This document shows positions 1 to 6,474 of a DNA stretch of 6,838 bases, one piece after another. Origin of the DNA: an uncultured Lachnospiraceae bacterium (GTDB lineage: Bacteria > Bacillota > Clostridia > Lachnospirales > Lachnospiraceae); NCBI GenBank assembly GCA_905233835.1, contig CAJOGB010000053.1, positions 1 to 6,838 on the forward strand, in the 5' to 3' direction. Every line of letters begins with the position of its first letter. Positions within the stretch are counted from its first letter, which is position 1. The notes under the pieces were generated by a model that had not been told where the DNA came from, searched no databases, and saw only the letters and a list, made by a program, of their open reading frames with translations. The position numbers and the translations under genes are program-made.

Positions 1-201
1 AAGTATCCTAAGACAGGTAGTCCGCTCACATACATGGGCGAGTTTACGGGTCTGTATTATGTGACATTTAAGGAGTATATGGCATTTTACAGAATCCACG
101 GTGATGTGATCGAGGTTGCAAGAGTGCTGTTCTCGCGAAGCGATTATATGAAGGTATTGTTTGGGAAAAGTGAGTATATTCTTGAAGACGATGAGGATTG
201 A
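1..201 (+). CDS. RelE/ParE-family toxin, C-terminal part (5' end outside window)
   Basis: Frame 1 is open from the first base to a TGA at 199-201 and gives 66 residues of a protein that starts upstream. The stretch reads like the C-terminal half of the RelE/ParE toxin fold: a strand with FTGLYYVTFKEYMAFYRI, then a turn HGDVIEVARVLFSRSDYMK, matching the family pattern of an aromatic-Tyr-Arg strand followed by gd-x-I-x-V-x-R-V-L and a conserved Arg/Asp end. Members are either mRNA interferases (RelE) or gyrase poisons (ParE); this fragment cannot tell which. An antitoxin gene would be expected just upstream, outside the window. The tail is acidic (EDDED). The gene is followed by a strong hairpin, so it is probably not co-transcribed with the ATPase gene at 418. 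Family assignment is fairly secure; activity is unknown. Confidence 0.72.
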   Translation, partial: KYPKTGSPLTYMGEFTGLYYVTFKEYMAFYRIHGDVIEVARVLFSRSDYMKVLFGKSEYILEDDED

Positions 202-221
202 GAATGAAATGATCCCCACAG

Positions 222-238
222 TCTCGAATAATTCGAGA
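222..238. repeat. 17-bp palindrome (8-bp arms, 1-bp centre)
   Basis: The sequence TCTCGAATAATTCGAGA has perfect 8-bp arms (222-229 and 231-238) around a single A. It lies 20 bp after the toxin stop codon. It has no following T-run, so it is a poor terminator candidate; its symmetry would suit a dimeric DNA-binding protein or an RNA-processing hairpin. No function is shown. Confidence 0.6.
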
Positions 239-312
239 GAGGAAAACTTTTACATTTTAAGATGTGTGATATCGATCGCTTAGAATTTGATTGGAAAGGG
301 ATATAAAATGTG

Positions 313-368
313 AAAATGTCCACCCATCAACATTTTTTATACCAAAAATGTTGATGGGTGGACATTTT
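313..368. repeat. Perfect 25-bp inverted repeat; possible terminator
   Basis: Arms at 313-337 and 344-368 are exact reverse complements over 25 bp, separated by only 6 bp (TATACC). The core TGTCCACCCATCAACA is framed by A-runs on its left and T-runs on its right, and the right arm ends in ATTTTT (364-369). In RNA from the upstream toxin gene this would fold into a very stable hairpin followed by a short U-run, consistent with an intrinsic terminator separating toxin and ATPase transcripts. The U-run is only five long and then GG follows, so termination may be imperfect. Such a long perfect palindrome is more than a terminator needs; a palindromic mobile remnant is an alternative. The repeat itself is certain, its role is inferred. 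Confidence 0.85.
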
Positions 369-378
369 TGGTATAAAA
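335..378. repeat. Competing 17-bp inverted repeat overlapping the 25-bp one
   Basis: Bases 335-351 (TTTTATACCAAAAATGT) are the reverse complement of 362-378 (ACATTTTTGGTATAAAA), with a 10-bp loop at 352-361. This hairpin uses the loop and part of both arms of the 25-bp repeat, so the two folds exclude each other. The right arm carries the likely -10 element of the promoter for the gene at 418. Whether the alternative fold matters is unknown; the 25-bp fold should be more stable. Confidence 0.7.
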
Positions 379-379
379 T
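351..379 (+). promoter_or_regulatory. Likely sigma-A promoter for the ATPase gene at 418
   Basis: The right arm of the hairpin contains TTGATG (351-356, 4 of 6 to TTGACA). It is followed either by TATAAA (372-377) preceded by TG at 369-370, an extended -10 form with a short 15-bp spacer, or by TAAAAT (374-379) at the ideal 17-bp spacer. Either predicts a start near 384-387, leaving a leader of about 30 bases with an AGAAAGG ribosome binding site at 402-408, nine bases before the ATG at 418. The transcript would begin downstream of the hairpin and so escape it. Confidence 0.5.
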
Positions 380-417
380 AATGCTGTAATAAGATGAAAA
401 TAGAAAGGTTTTAAGTC

Positions 418-1725
418 ATGTTACAGAGAAAAGTGCTCTACAAACTACGCGAATGGAAGAATAGGAAAGATAAAAAATGCCTTGTAGTGCAGGGAGCACG
501 CCAAGTGGGGAAGACTTATGTCATTGAGTATTTCGGGAAAACGGCATATAAAGAAATGCTGGAGATTAATTTTAAAGAAATGCCGAGTGCAAAGGAGATT
601 TTCTCTGGAGATTTGGATGTAGATACTTTAATAATGGCACTTCGATTTCGCTTTCCGGATAAAAAGATTCATCCACAGAATACGTTGATTTTTTTGGATG
701 AAATTCAAGAATGCCCGGAAGCAATTACTTCTTTGAAGTTTTGGACGATTGACCAAAGATATGACGTGATTGTATCTGGTTCTCTTTTGGGCATTGATTA
801 TAATCGCGCATCGTCCTATCCGGTGGGCTATGTGGACTATATAAAAATGTATGGACTTGATTTTGAAGAGTATCTTTGGAATAGAAATATTTCCGGAGAG
901 ATGATAGAAGCTGTCCAAAAATGTTTTTTGAATGTAAAAACAATACCGGAAAATGTGCATAATCAGATGATGAAATATTTCCGTGAGTATATTGCTACTG
1001 GAGGAATGCCGGAGGCGGTGAATTCATATATTAGTTCACAGGATTTCCGGGATGTAGATAAGATTCAACGAAATCTTTTAATGGGATATCAGTATGATAT
1101 CGGCCATTATGCCAATGCTGAGGAAAAGATAAAAGCAGAGAAGTGCTGTTTGTCTTTAGGAAAGCAACTATTAGATAAGGAGAACCATAAGTTTCAATAT
1201 AAAGAAGTGGAAAAAGGTGGACGCGCGCAGAAGTATTATTCCAGTGTGGAATGGCTTTTAAGAGCGGACATAGTATCTGTTTGTAAACGCGTTACCGATA
1301 TAAAGTATGATTTAAATGATTATGCTAGGGATGACTTTTTTCGACTGTATGTAAGTGATTTATCTTTACTGATTGCGATGCGGGATTTCTCGATGAAGCA
1401 ACAAATCGTGGAGAATACTTTCTCCGGAAATACAAAAGGTGGATTATACGAGACGGCGATTGCGAATATTTTGTATAAAAAAGGATATGACATATTCTTT
1501 TATAAAAATGAAAAAAGCCAAAAGGAAATTGATATACTGATTCAAAGAGACGGAGCCGTTGTTCCTATTGAAATAAAAAGTTCTAACGCAAAGGCAACAT
1601 CTCTGATTAACGTAAAAAAGAAACATCCTGAGATTGATGTCGCATATAAGTTTGTGGATGGAAACATGGGAATAGATGAAAACGGTATAGTTACAGCGCC
1701 TTTATATGCTGCAATGTTTTTATAA
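418..1725 (+). CDS. AAA+ ATPase with DUF4143 C-terminal domain
   Basis: This 435-residue protein has the two-part layout of the widespread bacterial AAA_14/DUF4143 family. The N-terminal P-loop ATPase shows Walker A GARQVGKT at 26-33, Walker B LIFLDEIQ at 90-97 (D94, E95) and a sensor-like SGSLLG at 120-125. The C-terminal DUF4143 part ends in a pattern like the PD-(D/E)xK nuclease fold: E345, D372 in KEIDILIQ, and E385-I-K387 in PIEIKSS. Whether that site cuts DNA is not established for the family. No signal peptide or membrane segment is visible, so it should be cytosolic. The ATG at 418 has an AGAAAGG site nine bases upstream. The next gene starts 29 bp after the stop, so they may share a transcript, although no functional link is obvious. 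Length and motifs are intact; no frameshift is seen. Cellular role unknown; such genes are often multi-copy and accessory. Confidence 0.9.
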   Translation: MLQRKVLYKLREWKNRKDKKCLVVQGARQVGKTYVIEYFGKTAYKEMLEINFKEMPSAKEIFSGDLDVDTLIMALRFRFPDKKIHPQNTLIFLDEIQECPEAITSLKFWTIDQRYDVIVSGSLLGIDYNRASSYPVGYVDYIKMYGLDFEEYLWNRNISGEMIEAVQKCFLNVKTIPENVHNQMMKYFREYIATGGMPEAVNSYISSQDFRDVDKIQRNLLMGYQYDIGHYANAEEKIKAEKCCLSLGKQLLDKENHKFQYKEVEKGGRAQKYYSSVEWLLRADIVSVCKRVTDIKYDLNDYARDDFFRLYVSDLSLLIAMRDFSMKQQIVENTFSGNTKGGLYETAIANILYKKGYDIFFYKNEKSQKEIDILIQRDGAVVPIEIKSSNAKATSLINVKKKHPEIDVAYKFVDGNMGIDENGIVTAPLYAAMFL

Positions 1726-1754
1726 ATCTATAAAAGATATAGGAGAATAATAAC

Positions 1755-4019
1755 GTGGGGATTGACGAGAATATCAGAGAAATCCAAAAAGGAATATTGA
1801 AATGGTATCCGTTTAAAGGAGGGGCAAAGTGCCTTTATGTGGGAGAAGAATCGGATGCTGTTTTTGAGATGCTTAGCGATGGGATGGATGTAGTGTGCAT
1901 CGGAGCTGAGGAGATAGTATCCGGTGGTGAGAAATATGATTACATCATCGCCATCGAATCCTTGGAGATTTTATCGGATGTGGCGGCTGCGTTAAAGAGT
2001 CTTTCTGAGATGTTAAAACAGGACGGACACATGCTTCTTGGGTTTAACAATCGTTTCGGTACACGGTATTTCTTTGGAGACCGGGACCCTTATACAAAGA
2101 ATATTTTTGACGGTATTGAGGATTACCGAAGAGCCTATAGTAAAAAGGAAGATGCGTTTGTTGGAAAATGCTATGACAGACAGTCGCTGATAGATATGTT
2201 GGATGATTGCGGACTGCACCATCAGAATTATTCTGTTTTTCCAAATATTGAAAATGTACAAATTCTTCTGCGCGATGATTATGAATCCAATGAGGATTTC
2301 TCTATTCGCGTTCTTCCAACCTATCATCATGCGGATACCGTGTTCTTGGAGGAGGAATTTATTTATAACTCTCTTCAGAAAAACCATATGCTGCATTCCA
2401 TGGTAAATGCGTTCTTGTTTGATTGTACCTTTGAAGGGGACAGCTTAGATGTGCTTCAGGTAACCAGTTCCATGGGTCGATCAAAAGAAGATTCTTTCTT
2501 TACTGTGATTTATGGAAAACAAAATGCAGATGGAAAAACGCTTGGCGAAAGTGTGGAGAAACTTCCTGTGTATCCGGAAGGGGTGGAAAAACTTCGCAAT
2601 ATGCTTCAAATCGCAGAAGAGTTAAATGACCATGGCGTCAAAACAGTGACCATGGAAATGAAAGATAACAGATGCATCAAGATGCCATACCTAATGGCAC
2701 CCACGGCACAGGCATATTTAAAAGAATTGGCATTAAAGGATGAGGATGCTTTTGTAGAAAAGTTAGATGAGTTTGTAAAGCTCATACGTTCTTCTTCCGA
2801 CCATGCATCCGAAGATGCGGGAGACGGGGAAGGAATTCTTTTGGAAAAAGGTTATCCGGATTTGGTACCGTTAAATGCATTCTATGTGGATGGAAAGTTT
2901 GTTTTCTTTGACCAGGAGTTTGCTATCGAAAACTATCCTGCCAATATGACGATTTGGCGAGCAGTAAGTTCTATGGGACCTGCGGTTGCAAAGTGCGAAA
3001 AGTATACCATGGAAGATTTATACAAACGATACGGAATCTTTGAAAAACTCTCCAAGTGGCAGTCCATGGAGTGGGACTTTATAAATAAGCTTCGCAAAGA
3101 AAAAGAAATGGCTCCCTATTTTTCCAAGATGCGCTATGATGGAAATAAAGTATATTCCAATCGCCTTCGTATGAATTTTTCTGCGGAAGAATATATGCAG
3201 AAATTCGTAAATCTTTTTAAAGGATTGGAAAATAAAAAAGTCATTGTATTCGGCAGCGGACAGTTTGCAAAACAGTTTATGCAGATGTATGGCGGCGACT
3301 ATGATGTGGCGGCGGTGATTGATAACCGAAAAGATAAACATGGTGAGGAATTTTACGGTGTAAAAATATACGGTGCCGAGATTTTAAAAGACTTCGAGCC
3401 CGGAAGTTATCGTGTCATCGTTTGCATTAAAAACTTCTTGTCCGTTATGAACCAGTTGGAAGAGCTGGGGGTAAAGGATTATGGCATCTTTGATCCCAGC
3501 CAGCAGTACGTGCGAGAAAGAAGAAGCGGAGCAGAAGCGATGCACAACAGTGAGGTGGACAAAAAAGGACCTTCTGAAACGACGAAAAAGAAGTATCATA
3601 TCGGTTACATCGCCGGTGTATTTGATCTTTTCCATGTGGGACATTTGGAAAAGTTTAAGTTAGCAAAAGAGCAGTGCGACTATTTAATCGTTGGGCTCGT
3701 GACGGATGAGGGGGTTCGTCTTTATAAAAAGACGGAGCCTTTTGTCCCTTTTGAGGATCGTAAGGCAATGCTGGAAGCATGCAAATATGTGGATGAAGTG
3801 GTAAAGATTCCACCAAACTTCGGAGGCACCCGAGATGCGTGGAAGATGTACGGATTTGACGTGCAGTTTTCCGGAAGCGATTATGCAAACGATCCGTCTT
3901 GGGAAGCAGAGAAACAGTTTTTGGAGGAACACGGCGTGGATATGGTGTTCTTCCCGTATACGGAATCTACAAGCTCCAGTAAGTTAAAAGCATTAATTGA
4001 CCAAAAACTGATAAATTGA
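1755..4019 (+). CDS. Multidomain protein: methyltransferase-like, kinase-like, Rossmann and cytidylyltransferase domains
   Basis: This 754-residue protein starts at a GTG (1755) nine bases after AGGAG at 1741-1745. Residues about 1-180 resemble a class I SAM methyltransferase, with YDYIIAIESLEIL (61-73) and DGHMLLGFNNRFGTRYFFGD (90-109), but the glycine-rich motif I is only YVGEES (28-33), so SAM binding is uncertain. Residues about 180-490 contain a pattern like aminoglycoside/choline kinases: possible K269, hinge-like MPYLMAPTAQAYL from 310, DLVPLN (D369, N374) and FFDQE (D386); this is inference. Residues 494-585 form a Rossmann-type domain (FGSGQFA 499-505, D523-N524), then a polar linker to about 613. 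Residues 614-754 are a nucleotidyltransferase with GVFDLFHVGH (HxGH at 627-630) and the closing TESTSSSKL (736-744). The last domain probably transfers CMP to a phosphorylated alcohol or sugar, but AMP transfer as in HldE is possible. Likely a surface-polymer precursor enzyme; cytosolic. Confidence 0.82.
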   Translation: MGIDENIREIQKGILKWYPFKGGAKCLYVGEESDAVFEMLSDGMDVVCIGAEEIVSGGEKYDYIIAIESLEILSDVAAALKSLSEMLKQDGHMLLGFNNRFGTRYFFGDRDPYTKNIFDGIEDYRRAYSKKEDAFVGKCYDRQSLIDMLDDCGLHHQNYSVFPNIENVQILLRDDYESNEDFSIRVLPTYHHADTVFLEEEFIYNSLQKNHMLHSMVNAFLFDCTFEGDSLDVLQVTSSMGRSKEDSFFTVIYGKQNADGKTLGESVEKLPVYPEGVEKLRNMLQIAEELNDHGVKTVTMEMKDNRCIKMPYLMAPTAQAYLKELALKDEDAFVEKLDEFVKLIRSSSDHASEDAGDGEGILLEKGYPDLVPLNAFYVDGKFVFFDQEFAIENYPANMTIWRAVSSMGPAVAKCEKYTMEDLYKRYGIFEKLSKWQSMEWDFINKLRKEKEMAPYFSKMRYDGNKVYSNRLRMNFSAEEYMQKFVNLFKGLENKKVIVFGSGQFAKQFMQMYGGDYDVAAVIDNRKDKHGEEFYGVKIYGAEILKDFEPGSYRVIVCIKNFLSVMNQLEELGVKDYGIFDPSQQYVRERRSGAEAMHNSEVDKKGPSETTKKKYHIGYIAGVFDLFHVGHLEKFKLAKEQCDYLIVGLVTDEGVRLYKKTEPFVPFEDRKAMLEACKYVDEVVKIPPNFGGTRDAWKMYGFDVQFSGSDYANDPSWEAEKQFLEEHGVDMVFFPYTESTSSSKLKALIDQKLIN

Positions 4020-4044
4020 CAGAACAGTAAAGCGACAGTAAAAT
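4016..4044 (+). promoter_or_regulatory. Near-consensus sigma-A promoter for the ATPase gene at 4127
   Basis: A perfect -35 TTGACA (4016-4021) overlaps the stop codon of the preceding gene (TGA 4017-4019). After exactly 17 bp comes TAAAAT (4039-4044), 5 of 6 to the -10 consensus. A start near 4051 would give a leader of about 75 bases before the ATG at 4127. The spacer and -10 carry two ACAGTAAA repeats, so the promoter is probably controlled by whatever binds them. It would let the ATPase gene, and possibly the downstream genes, be expressed independently of the upstream gene. Confidence 0.65.
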
Positions 4045-4087
4045 ATATACAACAGTAAAAGAACAGTAAAAGTATACAGACAGTAAA
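4024..4087. repeat. Five ACAGTAAA direct repeats with alternating 11/17-bp spacing
   Basis: Exact copies of ACAGTAAA start at 4024, 4035, 4052, 4063 and 4080, giving start-to-start distances of 11, 17, 11 and 17 bp, a 28-bp super-period. The middle pair is an exact 11-bp tandem repeat AACAGTAAAAG (4051-4061 and 4062-4072). The longer gaps hold similar TATATAC / GTATACA sequences. The first two copies lie within the promoter spacer and -10; the other three fall around or after the expected start site. Spacing near one helical turn within pairs is typical of tandem-bound regulators such as OmpR-type or LytTR response regulators, though the LytTR spacing (about 21 bp) does not fit. A leader RNA role is also possible. 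Confidence 0.85.
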
Positions 4088-4126
4088 AGGTTTGATCTTG
4101 GAAGTGACTTTTTGGAGGAATAGAAG

Positions 4127-5170
4127 ATGTCTAACCCATATACACTTGTTTTCGGCCAATCTCCGATTGAAAAAATAGAGAGAAATGCACAGCTGGAAAG
4201 AATTGTCAGCGAGTTTTCTTCTGACAGACCATCAAATTATTTGAATTTGATTACAGGAATACGTGGATCGGGAAAAACAGTTTTTTTAACAACGATAGCC
4301 AATGTGTTTGAGGCGAAGGACGACTGGATTGTTGTAAATCTAAATTCACAACGGAATCTTTTGAACAGTTTAGCAGCAAAATTGACAAGCAACAGAAAAA
4401 CCAGCGCATGGATAAAGGAAGCCAAAATCAATCTTTCTGCATTTGGGCTGGGTATGGAAATCCAAGGTGAGCCTCAAATATTTGATATAGAAGTGGCTTT
4501 AAACAAAATATTAAAAGAGATTAAAAAACGGAAACAACGTGTATTAGTCACAATTGACGAAGTTTCTAATTCGAAGGAAATGAGAATCTTTGCGAGTGCA
4601 TACCAGTTGTTTCTGCGGGAAGATTTGCCGGTGTTTTTGCTGTTATCCGGATTATATAAAAATATTGATAGCCTCCGAAACGCTGAGGGCATGACTTTTT
4701 TGGAAAGAGCACCAAGAACGGTGTTGTCTCCGCTTTTAATAAACGCAATGGCGGAGAATTATGTCAAAACGCTGAAACTTCCTATGAATGAGGCAATGCA
4801 GTTGGCAAAAGAAACAAGAGGTTATTCTTTTGCTTTTCAAACGATAGGGTATTTTGCATGGGAAAATGCAAGTGATATGCGGTTGGCTTTAAAAAAAGCA
4901 AAGGAATACCTGTATGAATTTTCCTATCAGAAAATTTGGACGGAACTGTCGGCAAAAGATAGACAGGTTGTAATCGCTATGGGAGAATTAAATACAAATG
5001 AAGTAATGCAAATAAGGGAAAAACTGAATTATTCAAGCAATCAGTTTAATCCCTATCGTAATCGATTGTTAAAGGCAGGCGTGGTTATGAGCGATCAAAG
5101 TGGTGTGTTGGAGTTCGCTCTTCCATGGTTTGGAGAGTTCGCGATTGGAAAATTTGAACGTATCTTATGA
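4127..5170 (+). CDS. P-loop AAA-type ATPase with winged-helix-like C-terminus
   Basis: This 347-residue protein starts at an ATG with GGAGG (4114-4118) eight bases upstream. It has Walker A GIRGSGKT (44-51), Walker B RVLVTIDEV (138-146; D144, E145) and a sensor-like strand VFLLLSGL (169-176). This order fits the Orc1/Cdc6-like or STAND-like 'archaeal ATPase' group. From about residue 265, the segment starting YQKIWTELSAKDRQVV and running through a helix-rich stretch to LLKAGVV looks like a winged helix, suggesting DNA or protein binding; that is inference. It is not closely similar to the ATPase at 418: it lacks the DUF4143 pattern. No export signal or membrane helix is seen. It lies between two surface-polymer genes, has its own promoter and repeat array, and its stop is only 18 bp before the next start, so downstream genes may depend on its transcript. 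Function unknown. Confidence 0.85.
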   Translation: MSNPYTLVFGQSPIEKIERNAQLERIVSEFSSDRPSNYLNLITGIRGSGKTVFLTTIANVFEAKDDWIVVNLNSQRNLLNSLAAKLTSNRKTSAWIKEAKINLSAFGLGMEIQGEPQIFDIEVALNKILKEIKKRKQRVLVTIDEVSNSKEMRIFASAYQLFLREDLPVFLLLSGLYKNIDSLRNAEGMTFLERAPRTVLSPLLINAMAENYVKTLKLPMNEAMQLAKETRGYSFAFQTIGYFAWENASDMRLALKKAKEYLYEFSYQKIWTELSAKDRQVVIAMGELNTNEVMQIREKLNYSSNQFNPYRNRLLKAGVVMSDQSGVLEFALPWFGEFAIGKFERIL

Positions 5171-5180
5171 TAGAAAGATG

Positions 5181-5192
5181 AAGGGGAAATGA
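5181..5192 (+). promoter_or_regulatory. Closely spaced ribosome binding site with overlapping mini-ORF
   Basis: AAGGGG (5181-5186) sits only two bases before the ATG at 5189, which is shorter than usual. A tiny out-of-frame ORF (ATG 5178-5180, four codons MKGK) ends in TGA at 5190-5192, overlapping the real start as ATGA. In-frame stop TAG at 5171-5173 rules out an upstream extension. The layout could support restart of ribosomes finishing the mini-ORF or the gene at 4127, but this is inferred. Confidence 0.4.
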
Positions 5193-6436
5193 GACTGCTA
5201 TCTTCAATACAGGGAATAGTTGCATATGAACATCCAAAACAGGGATTCAACGATTTGCAAACAGCAGATTTTGAAAACGTATACCTTGATTTGGATATGG
5301 TCTGTCCTGCTCATGTGCTGGAGAGACTGGGGAAGACTGATTTTAAAAGAGATTTCTTGACTCGCGTAGCGGAAGATCCGATGCGTCTGGTAGAGTGTGC
5401 ATCGCCTATCTTGGAGTGTGCTGTGAAAAATGGATTAAAAGTTTCTTTGGCAAAGGCTCCATCACTTTCAAAGAATTCTAAACGTAAAGATTTAATTGAA
5501 ACCATTCGAGTGCTTGCAAAAGAAAGTATAAAGCTTTGCGGAAAGTATGGAATTGAAAAACTGATTGTTCCACCGGTATGCATCGGGGATGGGGATGATA
5601 AAGAGTTTTACTTGTCGTTACTTCCGATTACAAGAGAACATCACGTAAAGATTCTGTTGGAAAATCAGTGTAAAAACATAAATGGACATTTTGTCCGGGG
5701 AAAGTTTTCTGATGCCGATGAGGTGAGAACTTCACTAACAGAGTTGAGGGGAACGGAAGAAGCTTGCTTTGGGTTTGCCTTTAATTTTTCTAATATGAAT
5801 CTTTGCGGACAGAATCCGTATGAATTTTTGACGGCATTAAAAGATGATGTGGATGCGGTGTTGTTATCCGATAATGATGGAGAGCAGGATGCAAGATTAT
5901 TACCGTTTACCTCCGCATCATTAAAGGGATGTAACGTGGATTGGACCAATCTGGTTCGAGGAGTACGTGCATCCGGATTTGACGGCGATGTGGTGCTTGA
6001 GTACGCAGACAGCGCCAAGGCAGTTTCGCCTCTCTTAAAACCGAGTTTTTTATCCTATGCAAAAGAGATGGGGAATTATTTTCTTTGGCAGTTTGAAATG
6101 GAAAAAACCATTGCGAAGTATTCATCCAGGGTACTGTTTGGCGCGGGAAATATGTGCCGAAACTACATGCTAAACTATGGTGATCAGTATCCGCCGCTAT
6201 ATACTTGCGATAATAACTCCGCAAATTGGGGAAAGAACTTTGAAGGATTGGAAGTGAAAAACCCCGAGGAGTTAAAAGCATTGCCAAAGGATACTGCAAT
6301 ATTTATTTGTAATGTTTACTATCGGGAAATCGAAGCACAGTTAAAAGAAATGGGAATCACAAATCCCATTGAGCGATTTAATGATGAGTATTTGCCACAG
6401 TATCCTTTTGAGAGACTTCCATTGGCAACGAGATAA
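5189..6436 (+). CDS. TIM-barrel sugar isomerase/epimerase-like protein with C-terminal Rossmann domain
   Basis: Residues about 1-300 of 415 resemble the xylose isomerase-like TIM barrel (AP endonuclease 2 superfamily), which usually isomerises or epimerises sugars or inositols using a metal. Matching landmarks are LLENQ (E158), the strand ending LLSDNDG (225-231), the VDWTNLVRGVRASGFDGDVV segment and LEYADS (E271). The usual metal-ligand His and Asp are not evident: the 'HxKDN' strand reads LLSDN and the 'D-x-GH' strand reads FNFSNMN (198-204), so catalysis may differ or be lost. Residues 312-415 form a Rossmann-type domain (RVLFGAGNM 314-322, D341-N342) that resembles the one in the gene at 1755. 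It starts 18 bp after the upstream ATPase gene and ends 38 bp before a cytidylyltransferase gene, so it is probably co-transcribed with them. Likely a cytosolic enzyme of surface-glycan precursor synthesis; substrate unknown. Confidence 0.75.
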   Translation: MRLLSSIQGIVAYEHPKQGFNDLQTADFENVYLDLDMVCPAHVLERLGKTDFKRDFLTRVAEDPMRLVECASPILECAVKNGLKVSLAKAPSLSKNSKRKDLIETIRVLAKESIKLCGKYGIEKLIVPPVCIGDGDDKEFYLSLLPITREHHVKILLENQCKNINGHFVRGKFSDADEVRTSLTELRGTEEACFGFAFNFSNMNLCGQNPYEFLTALKDDVDAVLLSDNDGEQDARLLPFTSASLKGCNVDWTNLVRGVRASGFDGDVVLEYADSAKAVSPLLKPSFLSYAKEMGNYFLWQFEMEKTIAKYSSRVLFGAGNMCRNYMLNYGDQYPPLYTCDNNSANWGKNFEGLEVKNPEELKALPKDTAIFICNVYYREIEAQLKEMGITNPIERFNDEYLPQYPFERLPLATR

Positions 6437-6474
6437 CAAAACGACGCGATGAAGTACATTGCGGGGAGAAGATT

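Noticed and set aside
222..238. Palindrome as a terminator for the toxin gene.
   Set aside because: No T-run follows and the stem is short; the 313-368 hairpin is a better candidate.
301..330. Mirror-image promoter on the - strand in the left hairpin arm (TTGATG at 330-325, TTTATA at 307-302).
   Set aside because: The -10 matches only 3 of 6 bases and no - strand gene follows; the -35 match is just a result of the inverted repeat.
2628..2656. GACCATGG occurring twice within 30 bp.
   Set aside because: Short, inside coding sequence, with no further symmetry; likely chance.
3255..3285. Near-repeat CAGTTTGCAAAACAGTTTATGCAG.
   Set aside because: It encodes QFAKQFMQ in a conserved domain; the repetition follows from the amino acids.
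1755..4019. Long - strand open frames (for example 2013-2396, 3018-3341, 3384-3644).
   Set aside because: They lie fully inside a well-supported + strand gene, have no ribosome sites or recognisable domains, and are shadows.
4024..4087. Repeat array as a CRISPR.
   Set aside because: Repeat core is only 8 bp, gaps are 3 and 9 bp and resemble each other, so there are no spacers.
5311..6299. - strand open frames opposite the isomerase-like gene.
   Set aside because: They overlap a gene with clear domain signatures and show no family features of their own.
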